Position numbers and translations under genes: made by a program. From contig CM037473.1 in the NCBI GenBank assembly GCA_021014325.1, forward strand, positions 8,139,501 to 8,203,500: 64,000 bases of DNA. The letters run 5' to 3'. Position 1 is the stretch's first letter; every line of letters starts with the position of its first letter. The stretch comes from Plazaster borealis. Taxonomy: Eukaryota; Echinodermata; Asteroidea; Forcipulatida; Labidiasteridae. Shown one piece after another: positions 56,601 through 64,000 of the stretch. The notes beneath the pieces are model-generated. The model was given only the letters and a program-made list of their open reading frames with translations, ran no database searches and was not told the origin of the DNA.

Positions 56601-58205
56601 TCCATCTCAGCCTTGAGTCTAGTCTCCAGCTGCTGGAGTTGCTTCTGATGTGTCCGTCTCATTCTCTTGTAACCTATCGAGGGATTGGGAAAATGTGGAA
56701 TGAATAAGAGGCCACTCCAGCTTTCATACCCAAGGGCCAATTTCATAGAGCTGCTTAAGCAAAAAAAGTAGCTAAGCACAAAACATTTCTGCTTAGCAGA
56801 ATAGGGTTACCAGCCTAAATCCCATCTCACATACACAATCTGTGACTGGTATTCCGCTTACTTTTGCTAAGCATAAATCTGTTAAGCAACATTTTCTGCT
56901 TAAGCAGCTCTATGAAATTGGCCAGCACTTTTTTGATCCCTGTTCAAGGAAGGGATGATACACTTGTTCCTAGAAAAGCACATTTGGCAGCCCCTTGCAC
57001 TGTCGTCAGAAACTGCCACTGTCTGCCAATGGTCTGCCCTTTGGGGAGTCAAAGTGCATGTCAAGATATGTACACTCCTTATATGTACTACTCCTTCCTG
57101 GATGAGTCAATCTTGTTTCTTACTCACCAGTGAGTTACTCAGCAGTGAGAGTCAATATTCCTTCCTGAATGAGTCAATCTTGTTTCTTACTCACCAGTGA
57201 GTTACTCAGCAGTGAGAGTCAATACTCCTTCCTGAATGAGTCAATCTTTGTCTTACTCAGCAGTGAGTTACTCAGCAGTGAGAGTCAATACTCCTTCCTG
57301 GATGAGTCAATCTTTGTCTTACTCACCAGTGAGTTACTCACCAGTGAGAGTCAATACTCCTTCCTGAATGAGTCAATCTTGTTTCTTACTCACGAGTGAG
57401 TTACTCAGCAGTGAGAGTCAATACTCCTTCCTGAATGAGTCAATCTTTGTCTTACTCACCAGTGAGTTACTCACCAGTGAGAGTCAATACTCCTTCCTGG
57501 ATGAGTCAATCGTTGTCTTACTCACCAGTGAGTTACTCAGCAGTGAGAGTCAATACTCCTTCCTGAATGAGTCAATCTTTGTCTTACTCACCAGTGAGTT
57601 ACTCAGCAGTGAGAGTCAATACTCCTTCCTGGATGAGTCAATCTTTGTCTTACTCACCAGTGAGCTACTCAGCAGTGAGATTCAATACTCCTTCCTGGAT
57701 GAGTCAATCTTTGTCTTACTCACGAGTGAGTTACTCAGCAGTGAGAGTCAATACTCCTTCCTGAATGAGTCAATCTTTGTCTTACTCACAAGTGAGTTAC
57801 TCAGCAGTGAGAGTCAATACTCCTTCCTGGATGAGTCAATCTTTGTCTTACTCACCAGTGAGTTACTCACCAGTGAGAGTCAATACTCCTTCCTGGTTGA
57901 GTCAATCTTTGTCTGACTCAAGAGTCAATGGTCCTTCCTGGATGAGTCAATATTTGTCTTACTCACCAGTAAGAGTCAATACTCGATCCTGTTGAGTCAA
58001 TGTTTGTCTTACTCACCAGTAAGAGTAAATACTCGATCCTGTTGAGTCAATCTTTTTCTTACTCACCAGTGAACTGCTCTCGAAGCTCACTCTCATGCTC
58101 CTTAGCTTGCCTCGTCACGATACTCGTTGGCCGAATGGTTTTGAATTGGTCCTCCAGATTGTCGGGCCCTTCTGCATAGCTACTGAGACTAGTTATACTT
58201 GACAT
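50359..58205 (-). CDS. taok: TAO kinase (STE20 family), C-terminal part; 5' end beyond window
   Basis: Join: 58205-58067, 56673-56495, 55840-55712, 54734-54540, 53941-53702, 52931-52719, 51666-51484, 50607-50359. This gives 1527 nt, 508 residues plus TAG, in continuous phase with GT-AG introns. The protein is almost entirely charged coiled coil. It aligns throughout with the C-terminal third of vertebrate TAOK1-3: GYKRMRRTHQKQL, ELTNQGEYNKRAQRELRKKH, QELELLHAYQSK, SLRRARLEQ and ESFDAETLSMGF. Family knowledge: TAO kinases phosphorylate MAP2Ks upstream of p38/JNK, and MST/Hippo kinases. The coiled-coil tail mediates autoinhibition and membrane or microtubule association. The kinase domain must lie at coordinates above 64000 or in exons I could not find. 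It is one of two consecutive minus-strand genes, with MTMR3/4 downstream. Confidence 0.95.
51074..51449. mobile_element. MITE of the TTTGGTAATTAC family
   Basis: Ends ttaaaggcagagtacatgta and gaacgtataccctgccttta. It ends 35 nt from the donor side of TAOK exon G. Confidence 0.75.
51484..51666 (-). CDS. taok: TAOK visible exon G: coiled coil
   Basis: Encodes IRLSDTQQRECKELHETLKQ, ELELLHAYQSKTRLLLDAQH and VSLRRARLEQR (61 codons). QELELLxAYQSK and the WVSLRRA/RVSLRRA block are TAOK hallmarks. The acceptor is GAATGTTAG and the donor is AGG|GTAGGA. Confidence 0.96.
51697..51964. mobile_element. piggyBac-like MITE (TTAACYCTTTCATGC ends)
   Basis: Ends ttaactctttcatgcg and gcatgaaagggttaa, both starting with TTAA, as piggyBac-type elements use. 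It lies 31 nt upstream of the TAOK exon G acceptor. A related fragment is near 31230-31388. Confidence 0.75.
52719..52931 (-). CDS. taok: TAOK visible exon F: coiled coil
   Basis: Encodes AKEQSIKKQYHDACKIQMKQ, FKALQTQVLQGTAREKQK and KMKEEQKRKMAILGEQYRMS, ending QEMLQSQS (71 codons). It matches the TAOK KEEQxRKxAILxEQY block. The acceptor is GACCTTCAG and the donor is TCG|GTATGG. Confidence 0.95.
53251..53620. mobile_element. MITE of the TTTGGTAATTAC family
   Basis: Ends ttaaaggtattgtacacgtt and aaacatgttcagtgccttta; central palindrome shortened (half-site aacttcttg). Intron between TAOK exons E and F. Confidence 0.85.
53702..53941 (-). CDS. taok: TAOK visible exon E: coiled coil, most conserved block
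   Basis: Encodes 80 residues. VLHKRQIIKEMEHVMGLRHH and EYRHLKQIQSLR lead to ETELTNQGEYNKRAQRELRK, ending KKHGLETKQQPKNLR. The ELTNQxEYNKRxxRELRxKH and QQPK motifs are diagnostic of TAO kinases. The acceptor is TCACACTAG and the donor is AGG|GTGAGT. A strong hairpin-forming repeat lies 47 nt upstream of the acceptor. Confidence 0.96.
53988..54130. mobile_element. Near-perfect 62-bp-arm hairpin element
   Basis: Arms 53988-54049 and 54069-54130 (left arm starts acaattgttgcacgctgtga) are over 90% complementary, with a loop of about 19 nt. It sits 47 nt upstream of the TAOK exon E acceptor. Confidence 0.9.
54297..54488. mobile_element. MITE with AGTGGCGTAAC termini
   Basis: Ends agtggcgtaac and gttacgccact, with a G-rich interior (11 G at 54357-54367). 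It lies about 52 nt from the donor of TAOK exon D. Related to 11800-11942. Confidence 0.8.
54540..54734 (-). CDS. taok: TAOK visible exon D: coiled coil
   Basis: Encodes DVDNTPKKEQDSVIRSRKES, a run of five glutamines, then ALQREQRKHLETDLRKLKAR and KHTQQQDQLRE (65 codons). The TPKKEKQ-like start and the RKxKxRxLLxxH pattern match TAOK. The acceptor is CTCATTGCAG and the donor is GAG|GTATGG. Confidence 0.94.
55190..55350. repeat. 27-bp tandem repeat (ttgttgtccatgtctgagtt)
   Basis: About six units of 27-30 bp. The minus frame reads Asp/Asn-rich nine-residue repeats, but there is no matching splice phase or counterpart in TAO kinases. Confidence 0.85.
55712..55840 (-). CDS. taok: TAOK visible exon C: coiled coil
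   Basis: Encodes QKASAAEEKKLVKAMSSRQ, then KLFQQHQKREYKINKEQIKK (43 codons, phase 0). It aligns with the TAOK segment ending in QKREYKLRKEQ. The acceptor is TGATCCTTAG and the donor is AAG|GTAAGA. Confidence 0.93.
56138..56455 (-). mobile_element. tRNA-derived SINE, second body type
   Basis: Sister of 16203-16553 (cggacggccacttcaaggtg and ggagcctggctggtagagca on plus); head decayed. Confidence 0.75.
56495..56673 (-). CDS. taok: TAOK visible exon B: coiled coil
   Basis: Encodes GYKRMRRTHQKQLQQLETRL, KAEMEELRQKLDKEYEQC and KHQAEVDRK. It matches the TAOK KRMRRxHQKQL block nearly residue for residue. The acceptor is CTCGATAG and the donor is AAAG|GTACAG. It completes the Gly codon split from exon A. 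Confidence 0.95.
56733..56923. mobile_element. GGGCCCAATTTCATAGAGC MITE
   Basis: Ends agggccaatttcatagagct and gcagctctatgaaattggcc, about 190 bp. Intron between TAOK exons A and B. Confidence 0.82.
57092..58076 (-). repeat. 66-bp minisatellite built from the TAOK exon A splice donor
   Basis: About 14 regular plus 2 degenerate units with a 66-bp period. Each contains, on the gene strand, CACTG|GTGAGTAAG once or twice. I count 13 exact extra copies of ACTG|GTGAGT plus the natural one at 58067/58066. The remainder of the unit is GATTGACTCA-type sequence. Because 66 is divisible by 3, long open frames cross the array on both strands; these are artefacts. Confidence 0.95.
58067..58205 (-). CDS. 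taok: TAOK visible exon A: regulatory segment before coiled coil
   Basis: Encodes MSSITSLSSYAEGPDNLEDQ and FKTIRPTSIVTRQAKEHESE, ending LREQFTG. This matches the TAOK stretch with an FATIR...SLVTRQ motif just upstream of the coiled coils. The first codon is ATG directly after the acceptor GGTCTTATAG. It is more likely an internal Met than a start. The donor is ACTG|GTGAGT, and this donor is repeated in the adjacent minisatellite. Confidence 0.92.
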
Positions 58206-58647
58206 CTATAAGACCAAACACAAAGACAACAATCAGTCAAACCAAGTATTTTTACAAACTCGACGTTAACGCTTTTTCTTCCACAGCCATACATACAAGC
58301 AAAACTGAACTGTTGCTACCATATTGAAAAAGCATTTTTACATACCATTGAACAGAAACATTGTCTAGGTATATATTTACCATGATGTTCCAGCCCAAGA
58401 CAATTATCCCTTCCAAAGAAATATGCTCATTACATTCATGCATGCGTACCGACACTGTTGGTTGGCAAACGCCATTAAGTTGTGCACTAGGCAAACAAAC
58501 AAACATGTATGCGTCACGCCACCATCAGCCCCATGCAAAAAGGTGCGATGTGTCCTCATTTTGCCAACCAGTAAAGTGTAACTGCGCATGCATGATGTGC
58601 AATTTACATATTTCATGGGAAGGGTCTATTGTGTGCATGCAAAATAA

Positions 58648-58802
58648 CAGGCCTGGAATTACACGGAGGCCATGGCCTCTTGTTGCCCTTGGTCTTGGCC
58701 TTGGTGCCCCTTCAAAAATTTCTCATAGATTTTAAGATTTCCCAATGGAAGTACCCTTTACTAAAATGGCCTTGCCCTCTCAACGATGAAATTCCAGGCC
58801 TG
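58648..58802. mobile_element. CAGGCCTGGAATT MITE
   Basis: Both ends intact: caggcctggaattacacgga and gatgaaattccaggcctg. A fragment of the same family follows at 58917-59048. Confidence 0.82.
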
Positions 58803-59070
58803 AAACAAGCTTTTATAGTATCCTCTTTAAAAAGAGAAATGATGAGGAAATGGGTTATTTTTCAATTTAGGAATTTTATAATGTTATGTGAATGCTCCAA
58901 CCATGAGTCTATTTAACAGGCCTGATTGCCTCAATGTCCCCCTGGTCATTGCCTTGGTGCCCCTTGAATTATTCCACTGGACATTTCCCTCATAGACGTG
59001 CCTCTTACTCAAGAAAACCTGCCTTGCCCTTAAACAAGAACAGGTCTGCTTTTAGTTACAATGATGACCT

Positions 59071-59260
59071 GGGCCCAATTTCATAGAGCTGCATAAGCAG
59101 AAAAAGTAGCTAGCACATCATCATTACGCTTACCGGAATCAGGTTACCAGCCAAAGTACCGTGTCACATGTACCATTTGTTACCTGTATCCTGCTCATTT
59201 CTGCTAAGCAGGAAATTGTTAAGCAATATTTTCTGCTTAAGCAGCTCTTTGAAATTGGAC
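59071..59260. mobile_element. GGGCCCAATTTCATAGAGC MITE
   Basis: Ends gggcccaatttcatagagct and gcagctctttgaaattgg. TAOK upstream intron. Confidence 0.8.
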
Positions 59261-59598
59261 ACAGTTCACACACAAAAATATGGTAGCAGATCAAGTATTT
59301 GACAACTTCAGCAGTTTTTCAGAAAGCAGCAAAACAATTATTTTCCAGTCATGTCATTTTGAAATAATTCAGAGGCGCACAATGATTATTTGTAGAAAAC
59401 GTTCAGAAAAAAGCAACAGGCTCTCCGCAAGGCCATTACGTATTCAAAGAAGAAATTATTAAAAAAGTATGCATACAAGATTGTAGAAACAGTGCTCTCC
59501 ACTCTGCAAAGTATCGAATATTCAACCAATCTGATGCTCACAACTACACCAAATAGGTATCCATATGATTGTGGTAGCCATACCCATGCACCAGTAGC

Positions 59599-59795
59599 AG
59601 AGCTGCCAACATTTGCATCTTTCAATCTCAGGGAGATTTTGTACAACATTCGAGGAGGTATTCAGAATTACATTCAACCTAACAGGGAAAAAGCTTCCAT
59701 ATTCAGGGAGATTTTTCAAATTTGCTCATCAAAACATCAAAGATTAGCTTATTTTCAGGGAACTTTCTGCAGAATCAGGGAGAGTTGGCAGCTCT
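59599..59795. mobile_element. hAT-like MITE, CAGAGCTGCCAAC family
   Basis: Both termini intact (agagctgccaac and gttggcagctct), about 197 bp, in a TAOK upstream intron. Confidence 0.8.
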
Positions 59796-60427
59796 GAAGT
59801 AGCCACAGATTAACATTCTAAACTTACTCAATAGATCTTACGCATTGACTTCATTCTGCCACCGTCTTAAGGTCGTATCACACAGGGCAATTTTTCAGGC
59901 AACTTGAGGGCCACCACTTGCACTGTATTCACATGGAACACTTCGGCAGCACAAGAGACATTCTTCTAGCTGTAACTCACTATCTCCATGAATATAATGA
60001 GAAAACTGAACTACGAAAGAATTTTCTTCTTGGAGATTGCCTGGAGCTGGTTGCCGGTAAATTGCCTCGTGTGACACGGCCTATAGAGGTAAAAATGATG
60101 ACGAAAGAATGGAAATAATATGCACAACTGATGGACGAATCAGGAATTTCCTTTTTTGACCTCTACATGAGGGCGCTCTTTTCCAGTGATGTCATGCGCA
60201 TAAGGTCTATTACATATATGAAGTTACACTTTCCAATACAACAGTAGACCGATCCAGTGAGCCAACATTGTAACTGTCGATCAATAGCACCCCTGTGGGA
60301 AATTGCTTACGACAGAAGTGTCACTACTCTGCCATGCAGTGCACAGTGCCACTGTGTCAGGCACAAAATGCATGATGCAACAAACCAAATCAGGGCAGGT
60401 TATTAATAAATTTTGCATCAGGGTATA

Positions 60428-60740
60428 CAGGGCTCAAATTTGTTATCTTGTTTTTCAATTCAACATCTTTGTCTCAAAAGAATGATGTTCAAATGTTGAG
60501 CTTGAGTCTCACAAATATTTTCCAATTCTACTGAGTATCACCCATAATAGTACAGAATAGATAATTCTTCTCTTAGTGTTTGTTTAAATAGAACAGTTTA
60601 GATGATAAAATTGTGTTCTCATTTTGATTCTAGTCTCTTCTCATTTTGATTCTGGTCTTGTAAATAAAATCCCGGTCCAGTAAAGACTCTGAGCTACAAG
60701 TCCTGCGGTCTTGTGGTTTTTTCCCCCAAAACCAACCCAT
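60428..60740. mobile_element. CAGGGCTCGAA-family element, right end decayed
   Basis: Begins cagggctcaaatttgttatc. The internal tacaagtcctgcggtcttgt is conserved. Confidence 0.65.
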
Positions 60741-61554
60741 GGTTTCCTTATTTTGAACTTTTGCCAGTTGTTGGTCAAGCATTTGTGGGTGTAACTGGCC
60801 ATTGCCTGATGGTGGTAGGGCCTCATGGATCGGTCTATAGCCCCGCAGCAGTTATAAGAAATAACAAAATGTGTCCCTGAGCCTGAAGAGTAAGCTGGTG
60901 AAGCTCAGCTACAAAAGTTACAATGGTTAAAACAAGATTTCATTATGGGTTTCAGAGATTGATGGAGATGACAAAAAAATAGCACAACAGGAACAATCAC
61001 ATCCAAAATACATCCTGTCTAACATCACAATTTAGTTGTCACAGATAAATTTATCGTGTCAGAGCTGCTAGGACCAACATGCTTACTAGTTACTAGTTGC
61101 CTGTTTGCCAAAAAAAACTGAATAGAACAAACAAAATCTGAGGGGGAAAAAAAAACCAGTTCCTAGTTCCTCATTGAGAGCACAATAACATACTTGGGTT
61201 CATAATACATGCTGAACTGCTGGCCCAAGTCCAGCTATTTTAAAATTGGGGTCAAGTCATCCAAAAAGTCCAGCCATCTAGAATTTTCAAGTAAGTACAA
61301 GTAAGGTGTCGTCAAATATTTACAACATTTTGATGGTTGTACCCAAAAGTAGTATAATCAACAGGTTTTGTTGGCATTTCAGTATTGCTGTTCATTAATA
61401 TGATATTCAAAGTACCCAACCTTTCCCCCCCCCCCAACAAAAAAACAACAACAACAAAAAACAACAAACACAAGCATAATCAATGTGAATGCCTGCTATA
61501 AATTTTTCACATTTTTTCCCACAATTGTTGTTTCCTCTAGGTACAAGCCCTATT
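60741..61554. other. TAOK upstream intron without recognised features
   Basis: Only simple sequence: a 10-C run near 61426-61437 and (aac)n near 61440-61470. No exon with TAOK similarity is seen. Confidence 0.5.
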
Positions 61555-61750
61555 AGAGCTGCCAACATTTGCATCCTGCAATCAGGGAGATTTTGTACAA
61601 CAATCAGGGAGATATTTAGAATTACATTCAACATAATAGGGGAAAAGTTTCCATAATCAGGGAGATTTTTCAAATTTGTACATCAGAACATGGAAATATT
61701 GGTATATTTTCAGGGAACTTTCTGCAGAATCAGGGAGAGTTGGTAGCTCT
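61555..61750. mobile_element. hAT-like MITE, CAGAGCTGCCAAC family
   Basis: Near-complete copy; the right end reads gttggtagctct, with one change from the consensus. Confidence 0.8.
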
Positions 61751-61794
61751 GCCCTATGTAGCAGAGATTTCTTGGAAATTCAAGCCTTGGGACT

Positions 61795-61897
61795 TATAAT
61801 TTTAGGCTTGGACTTGAACCTGCGTCCTTCCTCCGGATTAACGTGCCGGCACTCTACAGTACCGACTGAGCTATCTAGCCCTAATGTTGGCGGTCTT
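61795..61897 (-). mobile_element. tRNA-derived SINE head, TAGCTCAGTCGGTA type
   Basis: The minus strand reads gctagatagctcagtcggta (box A) and gcaggttcaagtccaagcct (box B). An extra 5-6 nt (ctgta) in the D-loop region and a disturbed anticodon arm argue against a working tRNA. Confidence 0.65.
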
Positions 61898-62049
61898 CCT
61901 ATTTTATCAATATCTTTGACAAAAAAGTCTGAAACTAGTAATACTATCCAAATCGTCACCGTTTTCACGAAGGCACTTCTTAAAAAAATCATATATTTTG
62001 GCAAATCTGTGTTCTTACACATTTTGGATGTTATCGTGGCGTATCGTGG

Positions 62050-62412
62050 CGTGTTGTGGCCGAGCGATTAAGAGCACCGGACTCAAGCTCAAGCTCTGGT
62101 GTTTCTGATCAGCAGAGTGTGGGTTCAAGTCCCGGTCATGACACTTGTATCCTTGAGCAAGATGCTTTACCATAATTGCTTTGTCCTTCGGATGGGACAT
62201 TAAGCCGTAGGTCCCGTGTACTAGGATTAATAGTGCACGCAAAAGAACCCAGATCACTTATCGTGGAAGAGTAGGGGGTTAATCCCGGTGTTTCTTGTTC
62301 TTATAGCAAGCACCCTTGTTTACAGGTTTCCTTAGGCTTGAGAGCTACAGTGATTAAGTTATGAGTCATCCTTAGTTTCATTACCAGAAATAAATAATAA
62401 TAATAAATAATA
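62050..62412 (+). mobile_element. tRNA-derived SINE (Leu/Ser-like head), full length
   Basis: Starts gtggccgagcgattaagagc, box B gtgggttcaagtcccggtca, body, then (aataat)n at 62392-62412. Confidence 0.85.
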
Positions 62413-62561
62413 ATTGACATCAGCATTTTCCCTAACTTTCAAGTCATAAAATGTTACAGTTTTGTAATTACACTAATTAGCACAAGGACAATATCACCAA
62501 ATTTACAGTTTTGAGTTTTCACGAACAGCCACATTTCGATTTGCCATTTTTTACATTATAG

Positions 62562-62655
62562 TACATAGCGTTGGCCAAAACAATCATGTCAACTTCAAAC
62601 CAGATTTCTCCAAACATGAAAGTTTGGCTGCCGAGGATGAAGTGCCTCTTCGCGA
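62562..62655 (+). CDS. Candidate terminal exon of an unknown plus-strand gene
   Basis: After an acceptor-like tract (ttttttacattatag, ending 62561) a plus frame encodes about 30 residues with a markedly acidic end: NFKPDFSKHESLAAEDEVP then LRENDDEM and TAA. The codon choice is more GC-rich than its surroundings. I do not recognise the protein. There is no nearby AATAAA and no upstream exon in the window. It would be antisense within the TAOK intron, so it may be a pseudogene or chance. Confidence 0.25.
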
Positions 62656-63079
62656 AAACGATGACGAAATGTAAGGGGGTTGTTTTGGGGGGTATGCATA
62701 GAGGAATTTCTTTGACTTTCTAGTATGAACCAATAACTCAAATAATGAACATGGATGTGAAGTCAATGCATGTTTATGTAGCAGCTGAATATATGGGATG
62801 TGTTAAAGCTTTGTTTGATCATACAGGGATGAAAGTCACTGCTGACAAAACGGTCTGAAACTAGGATCCAATTTTAGAAGGTATGTTGAAATGATGACAT
62901 TTACTAACCTCTAGAGTTATAGATTTCAAAAAACTTTTGGATATGGTATCCTCAGCTCTGGAGTTAGATGTACTTTTTTTTCACCAGGCAGACCCCCCAA
63001 AAAGGTCGGAATTCAGATAAAAGTCTCAAAATGTTTTCCCTGGTCTTAGGGCTATTATGCTTTCACTGCCTTGCAACAT

Positions 63080-63518
63080 TTAAAGGCAAAGTATACTTTT
63101 AGTTTTTGGAACCGTTCGATTGTTTCAATCCTCTATAAATGTAGATAATAAACGATAAAAACTAACCTGTGAAAATTTCATTTCAAAAAGTTTTTGAGAT
63201 ATCGTTGAATGGAATACGCAATCTAAGAAATGTTTCAAGCATAAAACGTTTCTCAGATTGAATTTTTTTTCTTCTAATCCCTATCTCTAAAACCACATTC
63301 CCTAGAAGGGAGTCGTTTCTCAAAATGTTAAACATTTTCAACAAAGTCGGTCGGGTTGGGATAGTGGTATATTTCCTCGCCTTCCACCTTTGGACCCCGG
63401 TTCGAATCACGCCGGGGGCACTACGTGGATTGGGATTTCAGTCCCTACCTGACTTAACTAGAACATAGTTTTTACGGTCGTTAATTTTTGGAGTAGTTAC
63501 CAAAGGTGTACCTTCGTT
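63080..63518. mobile_element. TTTGGTAATTAC-family MITE interrupted by a SINE
   Basis: Ends ttaaaggcaaagtatacttt and gttaccaaaggtgtacc. A tRNA-headed SINE (63347-63462, ttgggatagtggtatatttc) is inserted in the middle. Confidence 0.78.
63347..63462 (+). mobile_element. tRNA-derived SINE nested in a MITE
   Basis: Box A gttgggatagtggtatattt and box B accccggttcgaatcacgcc; same family as 13281-13440. Sequence 63519-64000 holds the solo 16-mer tagactgtgcaagtct at 63682 and no gene. Confidence 0.8.
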
Positions 63519-64000
63519 AAGTCCACCAGCCAGGAGAAACAGTTATTAGTGTGTAACAAGGTCAGTGTATATGAGAGGTAAAGATCATTTTTCTGTGAAT
63601 TATGCAAACAGAATGTGCAAATGGAGATCAGCCAGTCTTGCGTGCACCAGATCATGCTTAATTCAAGATTGCTTTCATTAATAGACTGTGCAAGTCTGCA
63701 GACAAAATAAACAAGCAAATGCACCAGCAATGAACTACATGTACATGTAACAAATGAACATGCAGCCAAATTCACAATGACAGCTTGGCAACGATCATAG
63801 AAACAGAACGGGGAGGATCCATGTATTAAAGCGCTGCATTGAAACTATTCACGGTTTAATAATGCCAGACCGCGAGTTTTTTTTCTTCCCCAGTTCTGTT
63901 TCTAGTGATATGCCTGCCAAAACAAGTACCCATCATGCCCCTATATTACCCAGATTGCCTTTTCATTCCGCCCAGCATGCACCCCTCGGTCTGGTACCTT

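Noticed and set aside
57368..57916. 182-residue open frame on plus
   Set aside because: It is produced by the 66-bp repeat, whose length is divisible by three. The protein is a bare repeat and the real gene is on the other strand.
59280..60118. Several 60-100 residue frames near 59.3-60.1 kb
   Set aside because: They overlap MITE sequence (59599-59795 and 59822-60212) and match nothing.
1..64000. Autonomous transposon or integrated virus
   Set aside because: I found no reverse transcriptase, integrase, transposase or capsid-like frame; all elements seen are non-autonomous.
58206..64000. Further TAOK exons including the kinase domain
   Set aside because: I looked for the kinase motifs and the Ser-rich segment expected before exon A and saw none; they probably lie beyond 64000.

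Overview
This is a window of animal nuclear DNA. It is intron-rich, with GT-AG introns, AT-rich intergenic DNA, many short inverted-repeat transposons and several tRNA-derived SINE families. Frequent acatgtacatgt-type runs and the look of the repeats suggest an echinoderm, most likely a sea star. That placement is inference from general familiarity and was not checked by a search.

Two conserved protein genes lie head to tail on the minus strand. The left gene (4015-31451) is a complete invertebrate MTMR3/MTMR4-type myotubularin, a phosphatidylinositol 3-phosphate phosphatase. I reconstruct 15 coding exons with continuous phase that encode 1107 residues: PH-GRAM domain, phosphatase with CSDGWDRT at C408, one long acidic/serine-rich linker exon with a short coiled coil, and a C-terminal FYVE finger. 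Its ATG is the last codon of a mostly non-coding exon. The right gene (50359-58205, continuing past 64000) is the 3' half of a TAO (STE20-type) kinase. Eight exons give 508 residues of the C-terminal coiled-coil region. The kinase domain lies upstream, outside the window.

Layout: 1-4014 is MTMR 3' UTR and flank, with repeats. 4015-31550 is the MTMR gene, its introns packed with MITEs and SINEs. 31551-50358 is intergenic and/or MTMR 5' leader intron. It holds a promoter-like patch near 41.2 kb, a hAT-like element with an 8-bp target duplication, nested palindromic elements and several minisatellites. 50359-58205 is TAOK. 58206-64000 is TAOK upstream intron with repeats and one weak plus-strand candidate exon.

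The most unusual structure is a pair of minisatellites, one in each gene, that begin exactly on a 5' splice site and repeat it. In MTMR, 20 units of 44 bp carry the end of exon 6 plus its donor. In TAOK, about 16 units of 66 bp carry the donor of the first visible exon. The natural donor is therefore followed by more than a dozen copies of itself. Reading past either natural donor hits an in-frame stop within two codons. Elsewhere one transposon has landed in a splice donor, its target duplication keeping the donor intact, and several hairpin-forming elements sit within about 50 nt of exon borders.
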